Positions 24,314 to 31,392 of a DNA stretch of 40,261 bases are shown in pieces (within the stretch, counting starts at the first letter, position 1; each line of letters begins with the position of its first letter). The DNA comes from Paludibacteraceae bacterium (lineage in GTDB: Bacteria; Bacteroidota; Bacteroidia; Bacteroidales; Paludibacteraceae), in assembly GCA_017541805.1 (NCBI GenBank), contig JAFXYK010000049.1:1-40261 (forward strand), given 5' to 3'. The translations under genes and the position numbers were made by a program. The notes below the pieces were generated by a model. That model did not search any database. It was given only the letters and a program-made list of their open reading frames with translations, and was not told the DNA's origin.

Positions 24314-24784
24314 ATGCGTATCGGCTTTGGATATGATGTACATCAATTCTCCCCTAACCGCCCGTTGTGGTTAGGGGGAATTGAGGTGCCGTACGACAAA
24401 GGGTTATTAGGTCATTCGGACGCCGACGTGGTCATTCACGCGCTATGCGACGCGCTGTTAGGCGCCGCTGCGATGCGTGATATAGGCTATCATTTTCCGG
24501 ATACCAAAGGAAACGAATACGAAGGGATTGATTCGAAAATCCTTCTGCGCCGCGTGATGGAGATGATTCGTGAGGCCGGCTATGAGTTAGGTAACTGCGA
24601 CATCACTATCTGCGCGCAAGCTCCCAAACTGAATCCGCATATAGAGGCTATGCAAGCATGTCTGGCGGAAGTGATGGGAGTAGAAATGAATCAAGTAAGC
24701 CTCAAAGCGACGACGACGGAACATCTTGGTTTTGTCGGTCGCGAAGAAGGTATCGCCGCGTATGCGGTTGCACTGATCAATTGA
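24314..24784 (+). CDS. ispF: 2-C-methyl-D-erythritol 2,4-cyclodiphosphate synthase
   Basis: MEP isoprenoid pathway enzyme, 156 residues, the normal size, forming a trimer with a divalent-metal site. Metal ligands are Asp8 and His10 (GYDVHQF) and the His of GHSDADVVIHA; the substrate region FPDTKG and the C-terminal KATTTEHLGFVGREEGIAAYAV are typical. The stop codon lies inside the first unit of a heptamer array. Confidence 0.97.
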   Translation: MRIGFGYDVHQFSPNRPLWLGGIEVPYDKGLLGHSDADVVIHALCDALLGAAAMRDIGYHFPDTKGNEYEGIDSKILLRRVMEMIREAGYELGNCDITICAQAPKLNPHIEAMQACLAEVMGVEMNQVSLKATTTEHLGFVGREEGIAAYAVALIN

Positions 24785-24808
24785 AAGGTAAAAATTGAAA
24801 GGTGAGAG
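24781..24808. repeat. Heptamer array x4 joining ispF to the next gene
   Basis: Units TTGAAAG, GTAAAAA, TTGAAAG, GTGAGAG in exact phase. The first unit contains the ispF stop TGA and the last unit supplies the GTG start codon of the next gene. Confidence 0.85.
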
Positions 24809-25128
24809 TCATTATTCTTTTCATATCGATTATCGCAGGGCTCTTTAAGCTAGGCGGAACACCGGAAGTGGTGTATCAGGAAGGTCCCTACTCTCGTGCG
24901 TTCTTAACGGACAGCACGACGACCATCGAGTACTACGAATATGCCACCGACTCGTCATTGGTTGTATTGACGGTTTGTGCGCCGCAGTGTTCTTCCTGCG
25001 CGCGTGTATATAATAAGGAAGGGGAACTGATTCGAACCATCACACCACCTTTCACCTCTATCTTCCCGCTGGCGCATATCGAAAACGGCCAGTTGATCTG
25101 GGAGAACAACGATACCTGGGAGTATTGA
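24802..25128 (+). CDS. Small exported protein of unknown function, GTG start
   Basis: A 108-residue protein with a hydrophobic N-terminus (MRVIILFISIIAGLF), probably a signal or anchor. The body has TVCAPQCSSCARVYNKEGELIRTI, with a C-x3-C-x2-C cluster, and an acidic, aromatic end (WENNDTWEY). No in-frame ATG precedes the body and a stop is two codons upstream, so the GTG at 24802 within a heptamer unit is the only sensible start. The stop lies 3 bp from the convergent aroK stop. Family unrecognised. Confidence 0.68.
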   Translation: MRVIILFISIIAGLFKLGGTPEVVYQEGPYSRAFLTDSTTTIEYYEYATDSSLVVLTVCAPQCSSCARVYNKEGELIRTITPPFTSIFPLAHIENGQLIWENNDTWEY

Positions 25129-25131
25129 TAT

Positions 25132-25671
25132 TTACGATTTCAGAAATTGATACAGTTCTTCGGCGATGCGCTCGTCGGAGTGTTCGTCGCATATATCCAC
25201 ATCCAGAATGTGGTTTGCTTTGGCGTAGAAAGGTTCACGGGCTTCAAGCTGCGGAACGATGAAAGCGAGCAGTTCTTCTTCCGTTCGACCTTGCAGCACA
25301 GGGCGATCACTTAAATCCGTGAGAATCAATCGTTTAGCTAAGTGTTCAGGGCGCCAGCGGATATAGATACTCGTACCTAATTCGCGCAAACAGTCCATAT
25401 TATCTTCGTAACACGGATAGCCGCCACCGGTAGCGTATATGATCTTCTCAAACGGAATCTGGTCGGCTAAGTCTTCCAACACATATTTCTCTTTGCGGCG
25501 AAACTCATCGATACCGAACTGGCGAATATAATCGGCCGTCGAATAGCCGTGAATCTCCTTGAACGCCTCATCCAAATCGACGAAGTGCCAGCCGAGTTTC
25601 TCAGCTAACATTTTTCCGGCGGTTGTCTTGCCCGCGCCCATATATCCCACTAAGTAGATCGGGAGAGTCAT
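25132..25671 (-). CDS. aroK: Shikimate kinase
   Basis: Phosphorylates shikimate in aromatic amino-acid synthesis; 179 residues, normal size. Walker A GYMGAGKTT (9-17), the shikimate-binding DLD (33-35) and FRRKE, the GGG of ATGGGYPCY, and the lid Arg in LSDRPVLQGR are present. It is the last gene of the DUF349/ftsE/sufE/aroK operon, 20 bp after sufE across a heptamer array. Confidence 0.95.
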   Translation of the reverse strand: MTLPIYLVGYMGAGKTTAGKMLAEKLGWHFVDLDEAFKEIHGYSTADYIRQFGIDEFRRKEKYVLEDLADQIPFEKIIYATGGGYPCYEDNMDCLRELGTSIYIRWRPEHLAKRLILTDLSDRPVLQGRTEEELLAFIVPQLEAREPFYAKANHILDVDICDEHSDERIAEELYQFLKS

Positions 25672-25675
25672 AAAA

Positions 25676-25703
25676 GGTGAAAAGTGAAAGGTTAGAGGTT
25701 AGT
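25676..25703. repeat. Heptamer array x4 between sufE and aroK, antisense orientation
   Basis: Units GGTGAAA, AGTGAAA, GGTTAGA, GGTTAGT in phase. Both flanking genes are on the minus strand but the purine-rich strand is plus, so this array cannot be a purine-rich ribosome leader. It supplies the last sense codons and the stop of sufE (25692-25703). Confidence 0.82.
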
Positions 25704-26117
25704 GTTATATGCTAATGCATATAACTTGATCTGTTTGAGCATCGCTACGACGCCGTTAGAGCGAGTGGGACTAAGATGCTCTTGCAGGCCGATACGATCC
25801 ACAAAATACAATTTGGCATCAAGAATCTCTTGGGGAGTATGTCCGCTCAGCACATGCAGCAGCAGGGCTACAATACCTTGTACGAGCAGCGCGTCGGAAT
25901 CGCCTTTGAAGAACAGTTTGCCGTCTTCCTTACGGCAGGTGAACCACACCTTAGACTGACAACCGTCAATGAGATTCGAGTCCGTCTTATCGGCTTCGGG
26001 CAGCGGGTCTTTCTTCAGTTCACGCCCGTAGTCGCAGAGTAACTGATAGCGATCCAACCAATCATCGAAGGCCTCGAACTCGTCAATAATCTCGTCTTGC
26101 AGCTCGTTGATCGTCAT
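25692..26117 (-). CDS. sufE: SufE family Fe-S assembly protein
   Basis: Sulfur acceptor that takes persulfide from the cysteine desulfurase SufS; 141 residues. The active Cys53 is in NLIDGCQSKVWF, followed by GDSDALLVQGIVALLLHVLSGHTP, both SufE signatures. The start overlaps the ftsE stop by 4 bp. The C-terminal residues TNL and the stop are encoded by a heptamer array, so the tail may vary between strains. Confidence 0.95.
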   Translation of the reverse strand: MTINELQDEIIDEFEAFDDWLDRYQLLCDYGRELKKDPLPEADKTDSNLIDGCQSKVWFTCRKEDGKLFFKGDSDALLVQGIVALLLHVLSGHTPQEILDAKLYFVDRIGLQEHLSPTRSNGVVAMLKQIKLYALAYNTNL

Positions 26118-26785
26118 GCGTCGGCTCCTTTCATTTTGCCGTCTGCAAACAGGATTTTCTTACCCGGATACAGTTCCGGCCATAAGCGGTTGTGAGTAGA
26201 GATTAGGATGGTGATACCTGCTTGGCTGATGTTCTGCAGCAGATCCATGATTTCCTGTCCTGTCTCCGCATCGAGGTTTCCGGTCGGTTCGTCCGCCAAG
26301 ATGATCTCCGGGCTATTCAGCAGCGCACGGGCAATAACCACACGTTGCTGCTCACCTCCGGACAGTTCATACGGCATCTTATAGGACTTGGTCTCCATGC
26401 CTACCTGTTTGAGCACCTCTTGCACATGCGACTTCATCAGTTTCTTGTCTTTCCAGCCTGTCGCACGCAGTACGAAGAGCAGATTTTCCTCCACAGAGCG
26501 GTCGGTAAGCAGTTTATAATCCTGGAAGATGATACCTAAACGGCGACGGAGATACGGCAGTTTGCTGCGCCGGATCGTATTCATGTCATACTCCAGCACC
26601 TGCGCTTCTCCTGCAGCAATAGGCAGGGCACCGTAGATCGTCTTCATGAAGGACGATTTACCGCTACCTACCTTACCCAACAGATAGATCATCTCTCCGC
26701 TATTGACGACTAAGTTGACGTCGTGCAGCACGATCTGATCATCCTGATGGATCTCTACGTTCTTATATACGATCTGTTCCGCCAT
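26114..26785 (-). CDS. ftsE: FtsE-like ABC transporter ATP-binding protein
   Basis: A 223-residue ABC ATPase that with FtsX activates septal peptidoglycan hydrolysis. Walker A GKVGSGKSS (about 37-45), Q-loop FQDYKLLTDRSVEENL, signature LSGGEQQR, Walker B IILADEPTGNLD and the switch His in STHN are all present. Similarity to FtsE is stronger than to LolD, but ftsX is not in this window, so the subfamily is likely and not proven. It overlaps DUF349 by 1 bp (TAATG) and sufE by 4 bp. Confidence 0.85.
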   Translation of the reverse strand: MAEQIVYKNVEIHQDDQIVLHDVNLVVNSGEMIYLLGKVGSGKSSFMKTIYGALPIAAGEAQVLEYDMNTIRRSKLPYLRRRLGIIFQDYKLLTDRSVEENLLFVLRATGWKDKKLMKSHVQEVLKQVGMETKSYKMPYELSGGEQQRVVIARALLNSPEIILADEPTGNLDAETGQEIMDLLQNISQAGITILISTHNRLWPELYPGKKILFADGKMKGADA

Positions 26786-28290
26786 TAGTCTTCGTATTCG
26801 TCAATCTTCTGCTTCACGTCGGCCAATTGCGCCTTGAGGTCGTCGATCTTCTTTTGCATATCGTCCACGAGCTTGTTGGCTCCCTTGGATTTAGCGGTGA
26901 AGAAGAGAATGTTGTTTTCAGCCACCTTGATCTCCTGTTGCAAGCGGTCGCGCAAGCGAATGAGGCCGTCCAAACCTTGGTTAGCAGCGGCTTTAGCACG
27001 GTTCTCACGCGTCAGTTTGCGACTTACCTCGCGAGATTTCTTCGCCGACTCACGCATCGCGTTGAAGAAGGTGTCACACACGTCGGAGAAGCGTTTCCAC
27101 AGGTCGTCGGAATACTTACGCGCTACCGCACCTACGGTCTTCCATTCCGCCTGCAGGGCGATGATCTTCTGCGTTGCTTCGTTCCATTGTTCCTTGGTCC
27201 ATTCGATCATCTCCGTGCCATCGCGCATTTGCTCGATAGCGCCTACGATATCTTCGGCACTGGCTACCAGTTCGCGTTTATGCTTGAGGTTGGTATTGAA
27301 AGTGTCGCGCATGTCTTTGTAGAACTCCGTCTTCGCGTGGAAGAAGCGGTCACACTCGGCGCGATAAGCATCATAGACAGCCTGGTTATGTTTCTTCGGC
27401 GCAAAACCAATCTTACGCCATTCGTTTTGTAACTCTTGTACTTTGGCCGTCGCGTCCTCCCATTTCTTCGTACTCAGCGGCTCACCGTTGATGATGGGTT
27501 GGTTGAGTTGCTTGAGTTGCTCAATGATAGCGCGCTTCGCATCGAGGTTCGACTGCTCTTTCGCATGCAACGCATCGAAATAAGCCTGATGTTTCTTATT
27601 GATGACAGTAGAAGCGGCTTTGAAACGGTTCCACAGTTCCTCACGTTGCTCACGGGCAACAGGACCGATCTCTGCCCATTCGTCGTGCAGCTGCTGCAGC
27701 GCACGGCTGGCTTCTACGATATTTTCGTTATTCTGCAGTTTCTCGGCTGCTTCGCAGAGCATGGTCTTCAACTCCAGGTTCTTCTTGAAATCCAGGTCGC
27801 GCAACTCGATATTGATCTTCACCAGGTCATAGAACTGCTCCTGACACTGCTGATACGCTTTGCGTATCTCTTGCGTCTTCGTCGCCGGGACAGCACCGAT
27901 TGTCTTCCACTCGGTCTGCAGTTCGCGCATACGCTGGAGGTTCGCCATCACGCCGTCAGCGCTGGCTCCTTCTACCATCGTATTCATCTCGTTGAGGATC
28001 GCCTGCTTACGCGCAAGGTTCTCCGCCTGCTCTTTCGCCTCAGCGGCTGCGAGCTCTGCACGTTTCGCCTTGTACTGCGCGAGCAGCGCTTTGAACTGCT
28101 CCTCCAACGGATCAGCCGCCGTAACTGCTTCCTCGTTATTCTCCTCCTCTGCGGGTGCTTCACTCACTTCTTCGTTCAGCGAAGCGTAAAAGCGCGTCTT
28201 GAGGTGATCTACCTGGTCTTTAATAGTCGTCACATCCTGCTCCAGCAAGGCTTTCAACTCATCAATAATCTCTTCTCGTGTGTTTGCCAT
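26785..28290 (-). CDS. DUF349 repeat protein
   Basis: A 501-residue, highly charged, helical protein made of repeated DUF349 units: LQTEWKTIGAVPATKTQEIRKAY, LHDEWAEIGPVAREQREELW, LQNEWRKIGFAPKKHNQAVY, LQAEWKTVGAVARKYSDDLW, each a W..IG/VG...R/K..Q helix pair. An N-terminal Glu/Ala-rich segment and a C-terminal coiled coil flank them. No signal peptide; the function is not established, and a nucleic-acid or scaffold role is only a guess. The start MANTREEI at 28290 is preferred over 28305. It is first in the operon, behind two near-identical promoters. Confidence 0.9.
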   Translation of the reverse strand: MANTREEIIDELKALLEQDVTTIKDQVDHLKTRFYASLNEEVSEAPAEEENNEEAVTAADPLEEQFKALLAQYKAKRAELAAAEAKEQAENLARKQAILNEMNTMVEGASADGVMANLQRMRELQTEWKTIGAVPATKTQEIRKAYQQCQEQFYDLVKINIELRDLDFKKNLELKTMLCEAAEKLQNNENIVEASRALQQLHDEWAEIGPVAREQREELWNRFKAASTVINKKHQAYFDALHAKEQSNLDAKRAIIEQLKQLNQPIINGEPLSTKKWEDATAKVQELQNEWRKIGFAPKKHNQAVYDAYRAECDRFFHAKTEFYKDMRDTFNTNLKHKRELVASAEDIVGAIEQMRDGTEMIEWTKEQWNEATQKIIALQAEWKTVGAVARKYSDDLWKRFSDVCDTFFNAMRESAKKSREVSRKLTRENRAKAAANQGLDGLIRLRDRLQQEIKVAENNILFFTAKSKGANKLVDDMQKKIDDLKAQLADVKQKIDEYED

Positions 28291-28314
28291 AATACAAAAA
28301 TACAAAATCGGCTA

Positions 28315-28345
28315 CAAAGGTACTACAAAAATTGCATATATGCAA
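28315..28345 (-). promoter_or_regulatory. Proximal promoter (P2) of the DUF349 operon
   Basis: TTG (28345-28343), a 20-bp spacer, and TACCTTTG (28322-28315). The perfect palindrome TTGCATATATGCAA (28332-28345) covers the -33 element. The predicted leader is about 18 nt. Confidence 0.75.
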
Positions 28346-28422
28346 GTTTTTGTGCGTTTTTACTTCTTTTTTCAATTAAAAACTCTTCTGAATTCCGAAC
28401 CGCAAGCCATTATTTGCGGGTG

Positions 28423-28453
28423 CAAAGGTACTACAAAAATCGCATATACGCAA
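28423..28453 (-). promoter_or_regulatory. Distal promoter (P1) of the DUF349 operon, near-duplicate of P2
   Basis: TTG (28453-28451), a 20-bp spacer and TACCTTTG (28430-28423). Over 31 bp it differs from P2 at only two positions, and both changes keep the dyad (TCGCATATACGCAA). The copies are 108 bp apart. Confidence 0.72.
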
Positions 28454-28528
28454 ATATTTTTTATAAAATATTGGTTTGGCATAATTTTTGCATAATGATT
28501 TTTCGGAAAATTATAATTACATTATACT

Positions 28529-29524
28529 ATGCAAAATCCAGTGGATATTAGAGAACTGCAAGAGCGCGTTGAGCGCGAGAGTTCGTTTGTGGATGCCTTG
28601 ACGTTAGGCATGAATCAAGTCATTGTTGGTCAGAAGCACCTCGTAGAGAGTCTGTTGATCGGTTTGTTGAGCGACGGACATATTCTTTTGGAAGGTGTGC
28701 CGGGATTGGCAAAGACCTTGGCAATCAAGACCTTGAGCGACCTGATCAAGGCAAATTTCAGTCGTATTCAGTTTACCCCGGACTTGTTGCCGGCCGACGT
28801 GATCGGTACGCAGATTTACAGTCAGAAGAGCGAAGAGTTTAAGATTAAACGTGGTCCTATCTTCGCTAATTTTGTGTTGGCGGATGAGATCAACCGTGCT
28901 CCGGCAAAGGTACAATCCGCGTTGCTCGAGGCGATGCAGGAGCGTCAAGTGACGATCGGTGAGCAGACCTTCAAACTGGACAACCCGTTCTTGGTTTTGG
29001 CTACTCAGAACCCGATCGAACAGGAAGGAACCTACCCTCTGCCTGAAGCACAGACGGACCGTTTCATGCTGAAGGTAGTGATCGGCTACCCGAAGAAAGA
29101 GGAGGAGCAGGCCATCATCCGTCAGAACATCGCTTCGGAGAAGAAGACGGTGTTGCCGATACTCTCGACGGATGATATCATCAAAGCGCGTAAGATCGTG
29201 GAGGAGGTTTATCTGGACGAGAAAATCGAGAAATATATCGTGGATATCGTGTTTGCGACCCGTAATCCGGAAGAGTACGGTCTGAAGGACCTGAAGCCGA
29301 TGATTGCTTTCGGCGGCAGTCCGCGTGCTTCGATCAACCTCGCCAAGGCGGCTCGTGCGTACGCGTTCATTCATCGTCGCGGCTACGTGACGCCGGAAGA
29401 TGTGCGCGCGGTATGTTACGACGTGCTCCGTCATCGTATCGGCTTGACGTACGAGGCAGAGGCCAATAACATCACGACCGAGGATATCATCACGGAAGTA
29501 CTCAATGCGGTACAAGTTCCCTAA
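28529..29524 (+). CDS. moxR: MoxR family AAA+ ATPase
   Basis: A 331-residue AAA+ ATPase, first gene of the Bat aerotolerance operon, expected to act as a chaperone on the VWA proteins that follow. Walker A is GVPGLAKT, the Walker B region LADEINRAPAKVQSALLEAMQE, sensor ATQNPIEQEGTYPLPEAQTDRF, and the lid FGGSPRASINLAKAARAYAF; all are standard. A possible AT-rich promoter lies in 28455-28490 but is not convincing. The region 28291-28528 otherwise holds only the two divergent P1/P2 promoters. It is followed by the octamer array and DUF58. Confidence 0.94.
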   Translation: MQNPVDIRELQERVERESSFVDALTLGMNQVIVGQKHLVESLLIGLLSDGHILLEGVPGLAKTLAIKTLSDLIKANFSRIQFTPDLLPADVIGTQIYSQKSEEFKIKRGPIFANFVLADEINRAPAKVQSALLEAMQERQVTIGEQTFKLDNPFLVLATQNPIEQEGTYPLPEAQTDRFMLKVVIGYPKKEEEQAIIRQNIASEKKTVLPILSTDDIIKARKIVEEVYLDEKIEKYIVDIVFATRNPEEYGLKDLKPMIAFGGSPRASINLAKAARAYAFIHRRGYVTPEDVRAVCYDVLRHRIGLTYEAEANNITTEDIITEVLNAVQVP

Positions 29525-29531
29525 TTGATAA

Positions 29532-29563
29532 CTAGATATCTAGATTTCTAGAACTCTAGAATT
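29532..29563. repeat. Octamer array CTAGANNN x4 ending at the DUF58 start codon
   Basis: Four exact-phase 8-bp units fill the gap between moxR and DUF58; the last unit (CTAGAATT) abuts the ATG at 29564. The same unit occurs in the dnaK leader, and a CTCGANNN version occurs inside this DUF58 gene. Confidence 0.85.
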
Positions 29564-30457
29564 ATGACTTCAGAAGAGTTATTACAAAAGGTTCGGAAGA
29601 TAGAGATCAAGACTCGCGGGTTGAGTCGCAATATCTTCGCAGGCGAATACCACAGCCAGTTCAAAGGTCGTGGTATGGCGTTCAGTGAGGTGCGCGAATA
29701 CCAGCCCGGAGACGACGTGCGGTCCATCGACTGGAACGTGACGGCCCGCATGAACCGCCCCTACGTCAAGATCTACGAGGAAGAGCGAGAACTGACGGTG
29801 ATGTTGCTCGTCGATGTCAGCGGAAGTAGAAATTTTGGCACCCTGAGCCAAATGAAACGCGACATGATGGCCGAAGTAGCTGCCACACTCGCTTTCTCCA
29901 CGATAGAAAACAACGATAAAGTGGGCGTGATCTTCTTTTCCGACCAGGTTGAGAAATTTATTCCGCCGAAGAAAGGTAAATCGCACGTGCTGCATATCAT
30001 CCGCGAGTTGCTGAGTTTCGAACCGCAACACACCGGGACCAATATCAACGCGGCGCTGCAGTACCTGACGAACGCGCAGAAGCGTCGCTGCACGGCGTTC
30101 CTGATCAGCGACATGATGGATGGTAAGTTCTATCTCGAGGCCTCGAGATCTCGTGATCTCGAAGTAGCGCCGGTAGTTATCGCGAGTCGAAAGCACGATC
30201 TGAATGCGATCCAGATCTACGACCGCCGTGATGCGGAGTTGCCGAATATCGGTCTGATGAAAGTGCGCGATGCGGAGACCGGTCAGCGGCTGTGGATAGA
30301 TACGGCCATCGCTTCGACCCGTGCGGCGTACGCACAGGCTTGGGAGCGGCAACAGGGATTATTAGAGATGGTGTACCAGAAAACGGGCATCAACCATGTC
30401 TCTATCCGCACCGGCGAAGACTATGTGAAGAGCCTGATGAGACTGTTTCAGAGGTGA
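29564..30457 (+). CDS. DUF58 domain protein (VWA-like) of the Bat operon
   Basis: A 297-residue cytosolic protein normally encoded right after MoxR. The DUF58 motif GRGMAFSEVREYQPGDDVRSIDWNVTAR is at 35-62 and a VWA fold follows with a MIDAS motif DVSGS at Asp84, the TGTNI threonine and DMMDG. Residues ~191-201 (LEASRSRDLEV) are encoded by octamers at 30134-30165. The stop codon lies in the first unit of a six-heptamer array that runs to the next ATG. Confidence 0.93.
   Translation: MTSEELLQKVRKIEIKTRGLSRNIFAGEYHSQFKGRGMAFSEVREYQPGDDVRSIDWNVTARMNRPYVKIYEEERELTVMLLVDVSGSRNFGTLSQMKRDMMAEVAATLAFSTIENNDKVGVIFFSDQVEKFIPPKKGKSHVLHIIRELLSFEPQHTGTNINAALQYLTNAQKRRCTAFLISDMMDGKFYLEASRSRDLEVAPVVIASRKHDLNAIQIYDRRDAELPNIGLMKVRDAETGQRLWIDTAIASTRAAYAQAWERQQGLLEMVYQKTGINHVSIRTGEDYVKSLMRLFQR
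30134..30165. repeat. Octamer array CTCGANNN x4 inside the DUF58 gene
   Basis: Units CTCGAGGC, CTCGAGAT, CTCGTGAT, CTCGAAGT in exact phase within the coding sequence. The first units form the 18-bp perfect palindrome ATCTCGAGGCCTCGAGAT (30132-30149). Confidence 0.8.
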
Positions 30458-30495
30458 AAAGTGAAAGGTGAAAAGTGAAAGGCGAAAGGTGAAAG
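30454..30495. repeat. Heptamer array GTGAAAR x6 between DUF58 and the next gene
   Basis: Six units of GTGAAAA, GTGAAAG or GCGAAAG in perfect phase. The first unit contains the DUF58 stop TGA and the last ends at the base before the next ATG (30496), so the whole junction is repeat. Confidence 0.93.
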
Positions 30496-31392
30496 ATGAC
30501 AAATATATTATTAGCCATAGCAATAAGCGCCAGCATTGATTCGACGAGTCTGATGTTAGGCGACCAGACGAAGATGAATATTCAGGTGACCGCGCCGGCT
30601 ATCGAGCAGGTGCAAGCGCCTGATTTTGCGGCACAGTTACCGAAAGGCGTCGAGTGTATCTCTGCATCGAAGATGGACACTACAGTGCTGGAGGACGGCG
30701 ACGTGCAGTTGAGCCAGGAGTTGGTACTCACCAGCTTCGGCGACACGACGTATTTCATTCAACCGTACGTAGTGACTACCGGCGGCGACACCGTGAAGGC
30801 GAACCTCAATACGCTGACGATCCTGATGCCGGACAGCATTGAGACGATGAAGGATATCTACGATATCAAGAGCATCGAAGATGTGCCTGTTTGGTGGTGG
30901 GATATCGTGAAGTGGATAGTGCTGGTCCTCGGCATCCTGCTGCTGGGCGTCGGAGGATATTTCATCTGGCGGTGGTATATGTTCACGTACCGTCGTCCGC
31001 AAGCAAAAGCGGAAGTGCCTGTTAACACCCGTCCTGCAGACGAAGAGGCGTTGGAGCGCCTGGCGATCATCGGATCGGAGAAGATTTGGCAGCAAGGTAA
31101 AGGTAAGCAATACCACACCGAACTGACGGATGTGGTGCGCACGTATATCGGTCGCCGCTTCGATGTACACAGCACGGAGAAGACGAGTGACGAGACGCTG
31201 CACGCCATGAAGCCGTTGATCGACAAAGAGCTATACACGCGCTTGGCCAAGATGCTGCAACTGGCGGATTTCGTCAAGTTCGCCAAGTACGAAGCGATGC
31301 CTAACGAGAACGAGCAGGCGCTGGATATCGCGTATGATTTTGTCTATGAGACGACGCCGAAGAAAGAAGAAGAGAAAGGGAAAGAAGCATGA
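30496..31392 (+). CDS. Bat operon membrane protein of unknown function
   Basis: A 298-residue protein with a weak N-terminal signal (NILLAIAISAS), an extracytoplasmic beta-rich domain of about 110 residues resembling a BatD-like domain (LGDQTKMNIQVTAPAIEQVQAPDF), one strong membrane segment (about 136-161, WWWDIVKWIVLVLGILLLGVGG), and a cytosolic helical domain (GKQYHTELTDVVRTYIGRRF). This architecture occurs at this place in Bacteroidetes Bat operons. The stop overlaps batA by 4 bp (ATGA), so it is translationally coupled. The start is preceded by heptamers. Function unknown. Confidence 0.82.
   Translation: MTNILLAIAISASIDSTSLMLGDQTKMNIQVTAPAIEQVQAPDFAAQLPKGVECISASKMDTTVLEDGDVQLSQELVLTSFGDTTYFIQPYVVTTGGDTVKANLNTLTILMPDSIETMKDIYDIKSIEDVPVWWWDIVKWIVLVLGILLLGVGGYFIWRWYMFTYRRPQAKAEVPVNTRPADEEALERLAIIGSEKIWQQGKGKQYHTELTDVVRTYIGRRFDVHSTEKTSDETLHAMKPLIDKELYTRLAKMLQLADFVKFAKYEAMPNENEQALDIAYDFVYETTPKKEEEKGKEA

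Noticed and set aside
28280-28495. Small gene with repeated GTTKIAY peptide
   Set aside because: The repeated peptide comes from the two promoter copies read in the wrong strand; no gene is needed to explain it.
27436-28551. 371-residue plus-strand frame opposite DUF349 and its promoters
   Set aside because: It is antisense to a well-supported gene and its end reads through the duplicated promoters, giving the doubled RYYKN(C/R)IYA peptide as an artefact.
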